A DNA stretch of 64,000 nucleotides from NCBI GenBank assembly GCA_028818695.1, contig JAPPNK010000026.1, forward strand, positions 124,001-188,000, in the 5' to 3' direction. A model generated the notes under the pieces. The model searched no databases. It was not told where the DNA came from and was given only the letters and a program-made list of their open reading frames with translations. The first letter of the stretch is position 1. Every line of letters starts with the position of its first letter. Below, one piece after another: positions 43,532-52,241 of this stretch. The DNA comes from Candidatus Poribacteria bacterium. GTDB lineage: Bacteria; Poribacteria; WGA-4E; GCA-2687025. The position numbers and the translations under genes were made by a program.

Positions 43532-44344
43532 ATGAGTCCGATACAGGTCGTCATCAACGGAGCCGCCGGAAAAATGGGGCGAATGATCGCCGCAGGCGTC
43601 CATAGCCAGGACGATATGCAGGTTGCCGCCGGCGTAGAGGCGCCCGGCTCCCCGCATCTCGGTCAAGACGCGGGAGAACTGGCGGGAGTCGGCTTCCTTG
43701 AGGCGCCCGTCGTCGAGTCGCTCGAAACGGTCATCGACAAGGCGGACGTTCTGATCGAGTTCACGCGCCCCGGACCGACGCTCCAGCATCTCCGCGCCGC
43801 CGCGCGGACGCAAACGCCGTTTGTGATTGCAACCACCGGCTTTGAAGAGGAAGAGCTGGCTGAAATCAGCGAACTGGCGCAGCAGACGCCGACCGTCATG
43901 GCGCCGAATTTCAGCGTCGGGGTGAACACGCTCATCAAGGCGGTCGCCCTCGTCGCCGAGACGCTGGGAGACGCCTACGACATTGAGATTGTGGAGGCGC
44001 ACCACAACGAAAAGGTGGACGCGCCCAGCGGAACCGCCGTCCGTCTGGCGGATGTCGCCGCGGAGGCGGTCGGGCGTTCGATGCGCAGTGTCGGCGTCTA
44101 TGGGCGGCATGGGATCGTCGGCGCGCGGAAGCCGAAGGAGATCGGGGTCCACGCGGTGCGCGGCGGAGACATTGTCGGCGACCACACGGTCATGTTTGCG
44201 GGGAAGGGGGAACGGATTGAGCTGGTACACCGCTCGCAAAGCCGAGAAGCGTTTGCGAGCGGCGCCATCCGAGCGGCGCGCTGGATCGTCTCGGCGCCGA
44301 AGGGGCTGCATAGCTTCGATGACGTTCTCTTCGGACAAGATTAA
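43532..44344 (+). CDS. dapB: 4-hydroxy-tetrahydrodipicolinate reductase
   Basis: A 270-residue DapB. It reduces 4-hydroxy-tetrahydrodipicolinate with NAD(P)H in the lysine/diaminopimelate pathway. The nucleotide-binding motif VVINGAAGKMGRMI is at the N-terminus. The family signature EAHHNEKVDAPSGTA lies near residue 160, with the catalytic His pair and Lys. FVIATTGF is also conserved. No other lysine-pathway genes are in the window. AGGAGAA precedes the start. Its coupling with a GH172 gene has no evident metabolic logic. Confidence 0.95.
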   Translation: MSPIQVVINGAAGKMGRMIAAGVHSQDDMQVAAGVEAPGSPHLGQDAGELAGVGFLEAPVVESLETVIDKADVLIEFTRPGPTLQHLRAAARTQTPFVIATTGFEEEELAEISELAQQTPTVMAPNFSVGVNTLIKAVALVAETLGDAYDIEIVEAHHNEKVDAPSGTAVRLADVAAEAVGRSMRSVGVYGRHGIVGARKPKEIGVHAVRGGDIVGDHTVMFAGKGERIELVHRSQSREAFASGAIRAARWIVSAPKGLHSFDDVLFGQD

Positions 44345-44353
44345 GGCTATACT
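44325..44353 (+). promoter_or_regulatory. Possible promoter of the type ISP restriction gene
   Basis: TTCTCT at 44325-44330, 17-bp spacer and a good -10 TATACT at 44348-44353, 42 bp before the start, overlapping the end of dapB. Confidence 0.4.
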
Positions 44354-44394
44354 CGGCGGCAAGACGACGCGCCGACACAACGGAGAATTCCCGC

Positions 44395-47300
44395 ATGCAG
44401 ATTTCCAACGACAGCGACCGCGCCATCGCCGAGGCTCTGGACGAACTAAATGAGATGAGTTCTCAAGCGACAGACGGCAAGTGGCTGGAAGAGATCACCG
44501 TAGACGCAGGTCCGCACATCAGGGACTGGGACGTCTTGGAATGCTGGAGCTGGGCGGATTGGCCCGATCGGTACCGTATCTTTTCCGTCGATTCCAAGAC
44601 GGATCTTGGCATCGACGTTGTGGCGAAGCGTCGCAGCGATGGCAAGCATATCGCCGTCCAATGCAAGTCGCGTCGGTTGGATGAACATGGCAACGGCGCT
44701 CCCGTCTTGAAACACGAGATGGACAAGTTTATCAGCGCGTCGGCGAATCCGTTTTGGGCGGAGCGGTGGCTCGTCACGAACGGCAGCATTCCGCAAAGCC
44801 CGCAGCTCCAATCCGCCCTTAAATTGCAGAGCGATTCGGCTAAGGTTAAGTGGGTCAACATCGCTTCCGCCCTTCAACAGCAACAAAACGCCGCTGTCGA
44901 ATACAGTGACCCATGCCCGCATTGCGAACCGAACCCAGACGGCGAGTTTCGCATTCAAACGAAAAACTGCATGCAGCGGGAAGCGGTCAAAAACAGCGTC
45001 CGCATTCTGAAAGAGCATGAGCAGTCGGACAGCGGCGGACTGCCAATCGGTCAAGCGCGCGGCAGGATCATCCTGCCCTGCGGAACCGGCAAAACCCGCA
45101 TCTCTCTGCGGATTGTGGAAAAGCTGACAGCGCAGGGCGAGCTCTCCATCGTGCTTTGCCCGTCCATCGCCCTCGTCGCGCAAATTCGGCGGGAGTATCT
45201 GCAGCATAATAACGTTAAAATAAGAGCATTGGCGGTCTGTTCTGATAAAACGGCGGGATACAACCCGAAAAAAGAGGACGCTGTCGTCAACAGCGACGAC
45301 CCCACCATTGACCGAAGCAACGTGAGCGCGGCGGAAGTGAAAGGGATGGTGACGACCGATCCGAACGAGATCGCCGAATGGATCCAAGACCCGATGAGCG
45401 AAGGAGCCGTCAACGTCATCTTCGGAACCTATCAGAGCGGACGCCGCATCGCCGAGGCGCTGCGCCAAACGGAGACTACGGCAAAGGTACTCATTGCGGA
45501 CGAAGCGCATCGAACCGCCGGCTTCAGGCAAACAAAAGGCAAGAACGCGTCTAAAGTGGAAGAGAATATACGAAGCTTCACCCTCTGCCATGACAACGAC
45601 AAATTCCCCGCAACATACCGCGTCTATCAAACGGCGACGCCGAAACAGTACAGCGGAGCGAAACAAATCAGTAAAAATGCCGACTACATCATCCGCTCCA
45701 TGGACGATGAAACCGTCTTTGGGGTTGAGCTGTACCGCAAATCCTACGTCGAAGCGGTCGAGAACGAATGGCTGTCCGACTACCGAATCATCGCGCTGGC
45801 GATCAACAACCATGACGCGTACGAACAAGCGAACGCGCTAGCGAAAAAGACGCTAAGCAAGAAACTGAATACGAACAACTACATACGCGGACTCGCGTTT
45901 GCGCTGGCGATGGGCGGAGCGGCGCAAGACGCAGGCGAGGACGATATCAAACTCGAATCATGCATCGCTTTCATGAATACGGTCGACAAATCGAAAAACA
46001 TGGCGCAAGACCTGCAAACGGACGCTGTCAAGCAGTGGGTTCAGAAATGGCTCAACGAAAACGGACAGCAAGATCGAAAAGCGGCTGATTACAGCCTCGA
46101 ACATCTGGACGCCTCAAGCAACGTCACTCAACGCGACAACGGCAAAATAAAATTGGCGGACGCCGACGAAACAGCCCCGCATGGAATCCTCAATGTCGGC
46201 ATCTTCGGCGAAGGAACCGACTCGCCGTCTCTCAGCGCCGTCGCCTTTCTAGAGCCGCGCAAAAGTCCCATTGACGTCGTTCAAGCGGTCGGAAGAGCGA
46301 TGCGTACGGCGCCCGGCAAAAGTTACGGATACGTCATCTGCCCCATTGTCATACCCGCCAACGCCGACCCAGAACAGTGGCTCAGCACAAGCGAAAAGGA
46401 GGAAGGATGGGAAGAACTGGGGCAAATCCTGCTCGCGCTGCGGGCGCACGACAATCGGATCGAAGATGAACTGGAAAAGTTCCTAAAACTGTACATACCG
46501 CCTCCGCCGGAGATTCAGAAAACGATCGTCGCCGTCGCGCGCCAAGAAGGCAAGCGCATCCAATATCGCGAACATGAAGGTAAACCGGGAGACGCCGAGA
46601 GAGCGCTGCAACGCGCCCTGGACGGGGAAAGCTATGAAGCGGCCGGACTGACGCCGCTCAAAGAAGAGTCAACGAACGAATTCAGCGGCGTTAGAGAGAA
46701 ACCTGCCCTGCCGAAACCAAGCGAACCGATCCAGCATACCGCCATCATCGCCGGAAAGAAAAACAGCGACGGCGGAACCGAAATGCGCATCGCCTCCGTT
46801 CAAAGAGACAAACCGAAGGCGAACGAACTCGTCGGGAAGGTGAATTTCGACAAGTCGAAGAAAAAAGCGAAAGACATGATCAATAAGGGCGACGGCGTCC
46901 GCCTGCCGCTGCCCAAACCTAGAACGCGAAGAACCGAAAAAGAACGACGGGAACTGTCCGGTAAGTTGTTCCTAGAACGGAGCGGACTGGAAGAAAGCGG
47001 AAAAGCGATCTGCATGAACCTGCTGAAAAAGTCCGGACTCTGCAGAAACCGAGTCGAAAGAGACCTGAACATCCTAGAAGCAAGCGTCAACGAAGCGGCG
47101 CATCATCTGCGAGACGAAAAGATGGGCGCCGTACTCGACAAGCATTTCGGACTGGACAGGCTCAAAAAAACGAGCGGCAAGCAGCCGGCGGACGGAAGTA
47201 CGACCGCCGCATTGCTGATGATGAACGCTGCCATGCTCCATCAGCGTATCTGCAACGGCGGCTGGTTCAAAGGCGTCAAATCGCTGAGCGAAATCAAAAA

Positions 47301-49413
47301 CGACGCAAGAGTTATACAGCGAATCTGCAGAGAATGGGAACGCATCCTGCGGGAAGATTTTCGACCCGTCTTGGAACCGGCGCTGGAGACGATCTACGCC
47401 ATCGAAGAAACCGGCAAAACAAACGGACTGGAACGCGCCCTGCGCCACCTCGCTGCCGAAGCGGAACGCATCGCCGAAACCTACGCCGACATGGGAGCCG
47501 ACCATGCGGGACCGCTCTTCAACAAAGTGATGGGTAATCAGGCGAGCGACGGCGCCTTCTTCACAAGACCGCCGGCGGCGTCCATTGCCGCCCGGCTCAC
47601 ACTGGACGCATGCGAAGAAGCAGACGGCGAAACGGACTGGACAGACCCCGATACGTGGAAAGCGCATAAAACGATAGACCTCGCATGCGGAAGCGGAACG
47701 CTCCTGACCGCCATGCTGACCGACATGAAACGAAGGGCGAAAGAGCAAGGCGCCGACAAATCGCAAATCAGCGCGCTGCAGAAACTGGCGGTCGAAGAGA
47801 CGATCAAAGGACTCGACATCAACCCCGTATCGCTACAACTGGCGGCGGCGCAGCTGACGGCGGGAAACCAGAAGATCAGCTACCGAAAGATGGGGCTTTA
47901 TCAAATGCCCTACGGACCTCAGCCGAACGGACAAGCAGCGTCGGGAACGCTGGAGCTGCTGTCGCAAAAGGCGATCCTCCCGCGTGTAGAGCTGGGCATA
48001 CCCGACCATCTGATCGAATCGGAAGCGGTGTGGAATCAGCATGACGACGCCGAGCTGGAAGACGCTGTGGACGCCGCTAAAAACTGCCGCATTGTCATCA
48101 TGAATCCGCCGTTTAGCAGTCGAGAGAAGATGGGCGAGAAGTTCATGAAGGAGGATCAAAAAGTGCTTCGGGCAAGATCCGACATTATGGCTAAACTTCT
48201 GATTGAAATAGATCGTGACATGGATGGATTCGTCAGTAAGTCCACAATAGCCCCCACTTTTGTTGCATTGGCTGATTACTGTTTGAATTCTGATTCCGCT
48301 GCGCTGACTATGGTACATCCTACAATAGCTCTGAGCAACACATCAGGATTGAAAGAACGAATCGTTCTCGCTCAACGCTATCATATACACACTGTGGTTA
48401 CCTGCCATCAGCCAGGCCAAATGAACATGAGTCATAACATGAGTCTCAACGAAAGCATTATCATCGCTATGCGACATAAAGAGAGGGGGTTTCCTCCTAC
48501 AAGGTTCATCAACTTAGATCGAATGCCGTTTCAAGAAAGCGATGTGGAAGACCTGTATCAGTGCCTTGTTGAATGCGGCGATGGGTCAATTGCCAACGGA
48601 TGGGGCGAGGTGTCCTACTGGCCGGCAAGCCGTATAAAAGCGGGCGATTGGACCCCCGCCGTCTGGCGGTCGCCTGAATTGGCGGAGGCGGCATATACAT
48701 ATGCTAACATCAATGAAATGCAATCTATCATAGATACTCTTGACCAGTCCCCTACAGCCACAGGCCCAGTGCTTCGCAGCTCTTTCAAGAGCACAACACC
48801 CGGCCAAAAAGGCAGTTTTCCGATATTGAAATCGAAAGGCGCCGACGCACAAAAACGGATTCAAGGCGAGCCAGATGAGTATTGGATCTCCAAAAAACAA
48901 AGCAAGGACGCCACACGAAAGATGCTGGCTAAAGTTGGCTATCTATTGATTACCGCAGGTCAAGACACCTCCACGGGGCGTCTCACAGCAGTTGCATGCG
49001 ATACGAAATATGTAGGCAACGGCTGGATGCCGTTAACAGGGCTGTCTTTGGATGAAGCGAAAGCTCTAGCAGTGTTCATCAACTCGACGCCGGGGCGGCT
49101 GCAGTTGATGCGCAATCCTGGTATGAAACTGGCATTTCCTCAATACAGCGTGGCGGAAATCTCTAACATTCGCATCCCCGACATCCAAGACGCCCGCGTC
49201 TGCCGCATCTTAGCGGACTGCTGGGAAGCGACGAAAGAGATGTTGGTTCCGCAGTTCCGCGACGGCGAATGCGAGGTTCGCGTCTTATGGGATGAGGCTG
49301 TCGCCGAAGCGATGGGCTGGGATCGGGCTGAGTTGGCTCGCCTGCGCCGCCTGCTTCACCAGGAGCCGCATGTTCGGGGGCTGGGCTATAACCAGTATGC
49401 CGACGAAGCGTAG
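44395..49413 (+). CDS. Type ISP restriction-modification enzyme (nuclease-helicase-methyltransferase)
   Basis: A 1672-residue single-chain enzyme of LlaGI/LlaBIII layout. Residues 1-160: Mrr-like nuclease with Asp74, Gln89 and Lys91 (GIDVV, VQCKS). About 215-660: helicase translocase with Walker A LPCGTGKTR near 230, DEAH (LIADEAHRTAG) near 368 and QAVGRAMR near 630. A coupler follows. From about 1040: N6-adenine methylase with IDLACGSGTLL near 1097 and NPPF near 1238. The rest should be the target-recognition domain. From about 48170 codon use becomes A+T-richer, suggesting an imported recognition region. No separate specificity subunit is needed. It methylates and cleaves DNA after translocation. 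Confidence 0.9.
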   Translation: MQISNDSDRAIAEALDELNEMSSQATDGKWLEEITVDAGPHIRDWDVLECWSWADWPDRYRIFSVDSKTDLGIDVVAKRRSDGKHIAVQCKSRRLDEHGNGAPVLKHEMDKFISASANPFWAERWLVTNGSIPQSPQLQSALKLQSDSAKVKWVNIASALQQQQNAAVEYSDPCPHCEPNPDGEFRIQTKNCMQREAVKNSVRILKEHEQSDSGGLPIGQARGRIILPCGTGKTRISLRIVEKLTAQGELSIVLCPSIALVAQIRREYLQHNNVKIRALAVCSDKTAGYNPKKEDAVVNSDDPTIDRSNVSAAEVKGMVTTDPNEIAEWIQDPMSEGAVNVIFGTYQSGRRIAEALRQTETTAKVLIADEAHRTAGFRQTKGKNASKVEENIRSFTLCHDNDKFPATYRVYQTATPKQYSGAKQISKNADYIIRSMDDETVFGVELYRKSYVEAVENEWLSDYRIIALAINNHDAYEQANALAKKTLSKKLNTNNYIRGLAFALAMGGAAQDAGEDDIKLESCIAFMNTVDKSKNMAQDLQTDAVKQWVQKWLNENGQQDRKAADYSLEHLDASSNVTQRDNGKIKLADADETAPHGILNVGIFGEGTDSPSLSAVAFLEPRKSPIDVVQAVGRAMRTAPGKSYGYVICPIVIPANADPEQWLSTSEKEEGWEELGQILLALRAHDNRIEDELEKFLKLYIPPPPEIQKTIVAVARQEGKRIQYREHEGKPGDAERALQRALDGESYEAAGLTPLKEESTNEFSGVREKPALPKPSEPIQHTAIIAGKKNSDGGTEMRIASVQRDKPKANELVGKVNFDKSKKKAKDMINKGDGVRLPLPKPRTRRTEKERRELSGKLFLERSGLEESGKAICMNLLKKSGLCRNRVERDLNILEASVNEAAHHLRDEKMGAVLDKHFGLDRLKKTSGKQPADGSTTAALLMMNAAMLHQRICNGGWFKGVKSLSEIKNDARVIQRICREWERILREDFRPVLEPALETIYAIEETGKTNGLERALRHLAAEAERIAETYADMGADHAGPLFNKVMGNQASDGAFFTRPPAASIAARLTLDACEEADGETDWTDPDTWKAHKTIDLACGSGTLLTAMLTDMKRRAKEQGADKSQISALQKLAVEETIKGLDINPVSLQLAAAQLTAGNQKISYRKMGLYQMPYGPQPNGQAASGTLELLSQKAILPRVELGIPDHLIESEAVWNQHDDAELEDAVDAAKNCRIVIMNPPFSSREKMGEKFMKEDQKVLRARSDIMAKLLIEIDRDMDGFVSKSTIAPTFVALADYCLNSDSAALTMVHPTIALSNTSGLKERIVLAQRYHIHTVVTCHQPGQMNMSHNMSLNESIIIAMRHKERGFPPTRFINLDRMPFQESDVEDLYQCLVECGDGSIANGWGEVSYWPASRIKAGDWTPAVWRSPELAEAAYTYANINEMQSIIDTLDQSPTATGPVLRSSFKSTTPGQKGSFPILKSKGADAQKRIQGEPDEYWISKKQSKDATRKMLAKVGYLLITAGQDTSTGRLTAVACDTKYVGNGWMPLTGLSLDEAKALAVFINSTPGRLQLMRNPGMKLAFPQYSVAEISNIRIPDIQDARVCRILADCWEATKEMLVPQFRDGECEVRVLWDEAVAEAMGWDRAELARLRRLLHQEPHVRGLGYNQYADEA

Positions 49414-49455
49414 GACGGATAGGCGGCGGGCGCAGCGGTTTCCCAAACCGCGCCC

Positions 49456-49485
49456 TTGACAACGCATCGGCGCGTCTGGCACACT
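49456..49485 (+). promoter_or_regulatory. Promoter of TPR/RelE-like cassette 1
   Basis: TTGACA at 49456-49461, 18-bp spacer, CACACT at 49480-49485. The surrounding 60 bp is nearly repeated before cassette 3. Confidence 0.55.
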
Positions 49486-49520
49486 TTCGTCAGCGTCGGC
49501 GGTTGAATGGAGAGAGTAAA

Positions 49521-50036
49521 ATGGCGGCTGCGGCATCCAAGGGCGCAGAATTCTATCTCAAACGCGGTCGGCTCTACGCAGACAAGGGCAAACTAGAGCG
49601 CGCCGCTGCGGAATACACAAAGGCGATAGAGCTGTATCCCGACGATCAGAAGGCGTATCGTCTCCGCGCAGAGGCGTACCGCGCAGCGGGCGACCTTGAC
49701 CAGGCTCTTGCGGACATCAACAAAGCGGTTGATCTGGACATCTATGACGCCCAGGCGTTCATGCTCCGCGGGCTGATCCATAAAGACAGGGGCGAGATGG
49801 CTGATTACGAGGAGGAGTTTCGCGTCGCCGTTCTGCTTGACGGCGAACTGGTGAACCACGAAACGCATGGGGCGGAGTTTGCGCGTATCAAGAAGGCTGA
49901 CGAGGAAGAGGAGGCGGAGTGGGACGAACTTGTCAGCCAGCCGGAAGCGGAGGCGCTGTTTGAGGAATGGGAAGCGGAGGCGCTGGAGGAGCGTCAAGCG
50001 GGGAAAACGAAGCCTCTGGATCCTGAGGCTCTATAA
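49521..50036 (+). CDS. TPR protein with antitoxin-like tail, cassette 1
   Basis: A 171-residue acidic protein starting at ATG 49521 after GGAGAG. Residues about 5-105 hold three TPR-type repeats (AEFYLKRGRLYADKGKLERA, KAYRLRAEAYRAAGDLDQA, AQAFMLRGLIHKDRGE). The last 45 residues (WDELVSQPEAEALF, then AEALEERQAGKTKPLD) resemble the C-terminal tails of small antitoxins paired with RelE/HigB-like proteins. TPR and tail may thus form a two-part antitoxin. The stop TAA shares its last A with the next ATG. Its 5' half is almost identical in DNA sequence to cassettes 2 and 3. Confidence 0.8.
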   Translation: MAAAASKGAEFYLKRGRLYADKGKLERAAAEYTKAIELYPDDQKAYRLRAEAYRAAGDLDQALADINKAVDLDIYDAQAFMLRGLIHKDRGEMADYEEEFRVAVLLDGELVNHETHGAEFARIKKADEEEEAEWDELVSQPEAEALFEEWEAEALEERQAGKTKPLDPEAL

Positions 50037-50317
50037 TGCGCTCGCGCACAACTTCGCGGTTTCGAAAGCAATTCAGGCTTCTTCCAAAGGAAGTCCGGCA
50101 ACGGGCAAAGGAGGCATACCGCCTATTTGAAACGAACCCCCGCCATCCCGCCTTACGATTTAAAAAATTACGCGGCAGCAGCCGCAGATATTCGGTTCGT
50201 TTTTATAAAAAATACCGCGCTCTAGCCAGAAAAACGGATGAGGGCGACCTCGAATGGTATTCTATTGGATCGCATGCGACATACGACCAAGATATAGAGA
50301 ACAAGAAGCTGGGATAG
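50036..50317 (+). CDS. RelE/ParE-like toxin-family protein, cassette 1
   Basis: A 93-residue very basic protein, ATG overlapping the upstream stop by one base. It shows the RelE-superfamily order: LLPKEVRQRAKEAYRLF helix, NPRHPALRFKKL, strand YRALARK and C-terminal WYSIGSHATYDQDI. It is shorter than cassettes 2 and 3, lacking their final 15-residue helix, and only moderately similar to them, although the partner TPR genes are nearly identical. Predicted activity would be ribosome-dependent mRNA cleavage or a related toxicity. Not demonstrated. Confidence 0.78.
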   Translation: MRSRTTSRFRKQFRLLPKEVRQRAKEAYRLFETNPRHPALRFKKLRGSSRRYSVRFYKKYRALARKTDEGDLEWYSIGSHATYDQDIENKKLG

Positions 50318-50447
50318 CGCCGCATGGTTTCCGCGCCCCCTTCTCGTTCTTCCCGCCTTGCGATAAAATATGCGGGAATCCAGATTATGCGCCGCCCCGT
50401 ATCAACTTGACGCGCATACCAGCAGACGGTTAAATGGAGAAAGTACA

Positions 50448-50963
50448 ATGGCGGCTGCGGCATCCAAGGACGCAGAATTCTATCTCAAACGCGGTCGGCT
50501 CTACGCCGACAAGGGCAAATTAGAGCGCGCCGCTGCGGAATACACGAAGGCGATAGAGCTGTATCCCGACTATCAGAAGGCGTATCGTCTCCGCGCAGAG
50601 GCGTACCGCACAGCGGGCGACCTTGACAGCGCCCTTGACGACATCAATAAGGCGGTTGATCTGGACCTCTACGATGCGCAGGCGTTCATGCTCCGCGGAT
50701 TGATTCATAAAGACAGGGGCGAGATTGAGGACTACGAAGAAGAGTTTCGCGTCGCCGTTCTGCTTGACGGCGATTTGGTGAGCCATGAAACGCATGGGGA
50801 GGAGTTTGCGCGTATCCTGAAAGCGTATGAAGAATCGGAGGCAATATGGGAAGAACTATTCAGTCGCCCCGAGTCGGACGCATTCTTATTAAAGATGGCG
50901 GAAGAGGCGCTGGAGGATCACAGGCAGGGCAAAACGAAGCCGCTTAAGCTAGAAGATCTATAG
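50448..50963 (+). CDS. TPR protein with antitoxin-like tail, cassette 2
   Basis: A 171-residue TPR protein from ATG 50448 (GGAGAAAG upstream), nearly identical to cassette 1 through residue 105. The tail differs (KAYEESEAIWEELFSRPESDAFLLKMAEEALEDH in character) but keeps the pattern W-x2-L-x-(S/R)-P-E, AEEAL and GKTKPL. The difference is concentrated where an antitoxin would contact its toxin, matching the divergence of the linked RelE-like genes. The stop is two bases before the next ATG. The longer upstream frame runs through a palindromic repeat remnant and is not used. Confidence 0.8.
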   Translation: MAAAASKDAEFYLKRGRLYADKGKLERAAAEYTKAIELYPDYQKAYRLRAEAYRTAGDLDSALDDINKAVDLDLYDAQAFMLRGLIHKDRGEIEDYEEEFRVAVLLDGDLVSHETHGEEFARILKAYEESEAIWEELFSRPESDAFLLKMAEEALEDHRQGKTKPLKLEDL

Positions 50964-50965
50964 GC

Positions 50966-51298
50966 ATGCGCTCGTTTACATGCCCGCGCTTCTGGAGGGA
51001 GTTCCGCGCGCTTCCAGAAGATGTGCAAAGACAGGCGCGCAAATCCTATTCATATTTCAAAGACAATCCCCGCCATCCAAGCCTCCGTTTTAAACAGATA
51101 TCGAGAATTGTCGGCTTATGGTCTGCCAGCGTTGATCAAAATTACCGCGCGATGGGCGCGATATCGGGTGAGAACGAGATCATGTGGTTCTGGATCGGGC
51201 CGCATGACGAATATGAGCGTAAGATCAACGATCCGAATATCGCGCGATCAGTTGAAATGGCGCGGAAAAATTTAGCCGACCGCCGCTCTAAACGCTGA
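50966..51298 (+). CDS. RelE/ParE-like toxin-family protein, cassette 2
   Basis: A 110-residue protein. Pattern: RFWREFRALPEDVQRQARKSY helix region, NPRHPSLRFKQI, NYRAMGAI strand, IMWFWIGPHDEYERKI, then a C-terminal helix ending LADRRSKR that cassette 1 lacks. The WFWIGxHxxY motif is the most conserved part of this RelE-like group. It is about two-thirds identical to cassette 3 by eye. Two bases after the TPR stop, so probably co-translated. Confidence 0.78.
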   Translation: MRSFTCPRFWREFRALPEDVQRQARKSYSYFKDNPRHPSLRFKQISRIVGLWSASVDQNYRAMGAISGENEIMWFWIGPHDEYERKINDPNIARSVEMARKNLADRRSKR

Positions 51299-51323
51299 AC
51301 CGAAACAGCGCCGCGCCTCTCAT

Positions 51324-51353
51324 TTGACAGCGCATAGGCGCGTCTGGCACACT
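51324..51353 (+). promoter_or_regulatory. Promoter of TPR/RelE-like cassette 3
   Basis: TTGACA at 51324-51329, 18-bp spacer, CACACT at 51348-51353; a near copy of the cassette 1 promoter. Confidence 0.55.
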
Positions 51354-51388
51354 TTAGGCAGCGTCGGCGGTTGAATGGAGAGTGTAAA

Positions 51389-51892
51389 ATGGCGGTTTCG
51401 GCATCCAAGGACGCAGAATTCTATCTCAAACGCGGTCGGCTCTATGCAGACAAGGGCAAACTAGAGCGCGCCGCTGCGCAATACACGAAGGCGATAGAGC
51501 TGTATCCCGACGATCAGAAGGCGTATCGTCTCCGCGCAGAGGCGTACCGCGCAGCGGGCGACCTTGACCGCGCCCTTGCGGACATCAATAAGGCGGTTGA
51601 TCTGGACCTCTACGACGCGCAGGCGTTCATGCTCCGCGGGCTGATCTATAAAGACAGGGGCGAGATTGAGGACTACGAAGAAGAGTTTCGCGTCGCCGTC
51701 CTGCTTGACGGCGAGCTGGTGAACCACGAAACGCATGGGGAGGAGTTTGCGCGCATCCTGAAAGCTGACGAGGAAGAGGAGGCGAAATGGGAAGAGACGT
51801 TCAAGCTGCCCGAATCGCAAATCTTCCTAAAAAAGATGGCGGAAGAAGCGCTGGAGGCGCATCGTCAGGGCAAAACGAAGCCGCTAAATTAG
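51389..51892 (+). CDS. TPR protein with antitoxin-like tail, cassette 3
   Basis: A 167-residue TPR protein (ATG 51389, GGAGAG upstream). The TPR part differs from cassettes 1 and 2 by a handful of residues. The tail reads EAKWEETFKLPESQIFLKKM, then AEEALEAHRQGKTKPLN, again antitoxin-like. The stop lies 16 bp before the linked RelE-like ATG, the loosest spacing of the four pairs. Promoter and leader are copies of those of cassette 1, so cassettes 1 and 3 duplicated together with their regulatory DNA. Confidence 0.8.
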   Translation: MAVSASKDAEFYLKRGRLYADKGKLERAAAQYTKAIELYPDDQKAYRLRAEAYRAAGDLDRALADINKAVDLDLYDAQAFMLRGLIYKDRGEIEDYEEEFRVAVLLDGELVNHETHGEEFARILKADEEEEAKWEETFKLPESQIFLKKMAEEALEAHRQGKTKPLN

Positions 51893-51908
51893 AATATCTG
51901 ATGTAAGC

Positions 51909-52241
51909 ATGCGCTCGTTTATATGCCCGCGATTCGTGAAGGAGTACCGCGCGCTTCCAAAGGCCGTCCGTATCAAGGCTCGCAAAGCCTACTCTTTCTT
52001 CAAGATAAATCCGAGATACCCAAGCCTCCACTTTAAGCCTGTAATCAGCAGCATCGGGCTGTATTCCGCCCGAGCGGATAAGAATTACAGGGCGTTGGGC
52101 GCGGTATCAAGTGAGAACGAGATCATGTGGTTCTGGATCGGCCCGCATGACGAATACATGCGCAAGATCAACGATCCAAATATCGTCAGGTCTGTTGAAA
52201 TGGCGCGGGAACGTCTAGCCGACCGCCGCCCTAAACGCTAA
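51909..52241 (+). CDS. RelE/ParE-like toxin-family protein, cassette 3
   Basis: A 110-residue protein closest to cassette 2: RFVKEYRALPKAVRIKARKAY, NPRYPSLHFKPV, NYRALGAV, IMWFWIGPHDEYMRKI and a basic C-terminal helix. The 3' end overlaps the convergent YchF-like GTPase gene by 11 bp. Residues that differ between copies cluster in the first helix and in the loop after HFK, candidate surfaces for partner choice. Toxin activity is inferred from fold. Confidence 0.78.
   Translation: MRSFICPRFVKEYRALPKAVRIKARKAYSFFKINPRYPSLHFKPVISSIGLYSARADKNYRALGAVSSENEIMWFWIGPHDEYMRKINDPNIVRSVEMARERLADRRPKR

Noticed and set aside
44446-45828. A 460-codon minus-strand open frame opposite the type ISP gene
   Set aside because: No family motifs or ribosome site; the plus strand carries clear nuclease and helicase motifs across the same bases.
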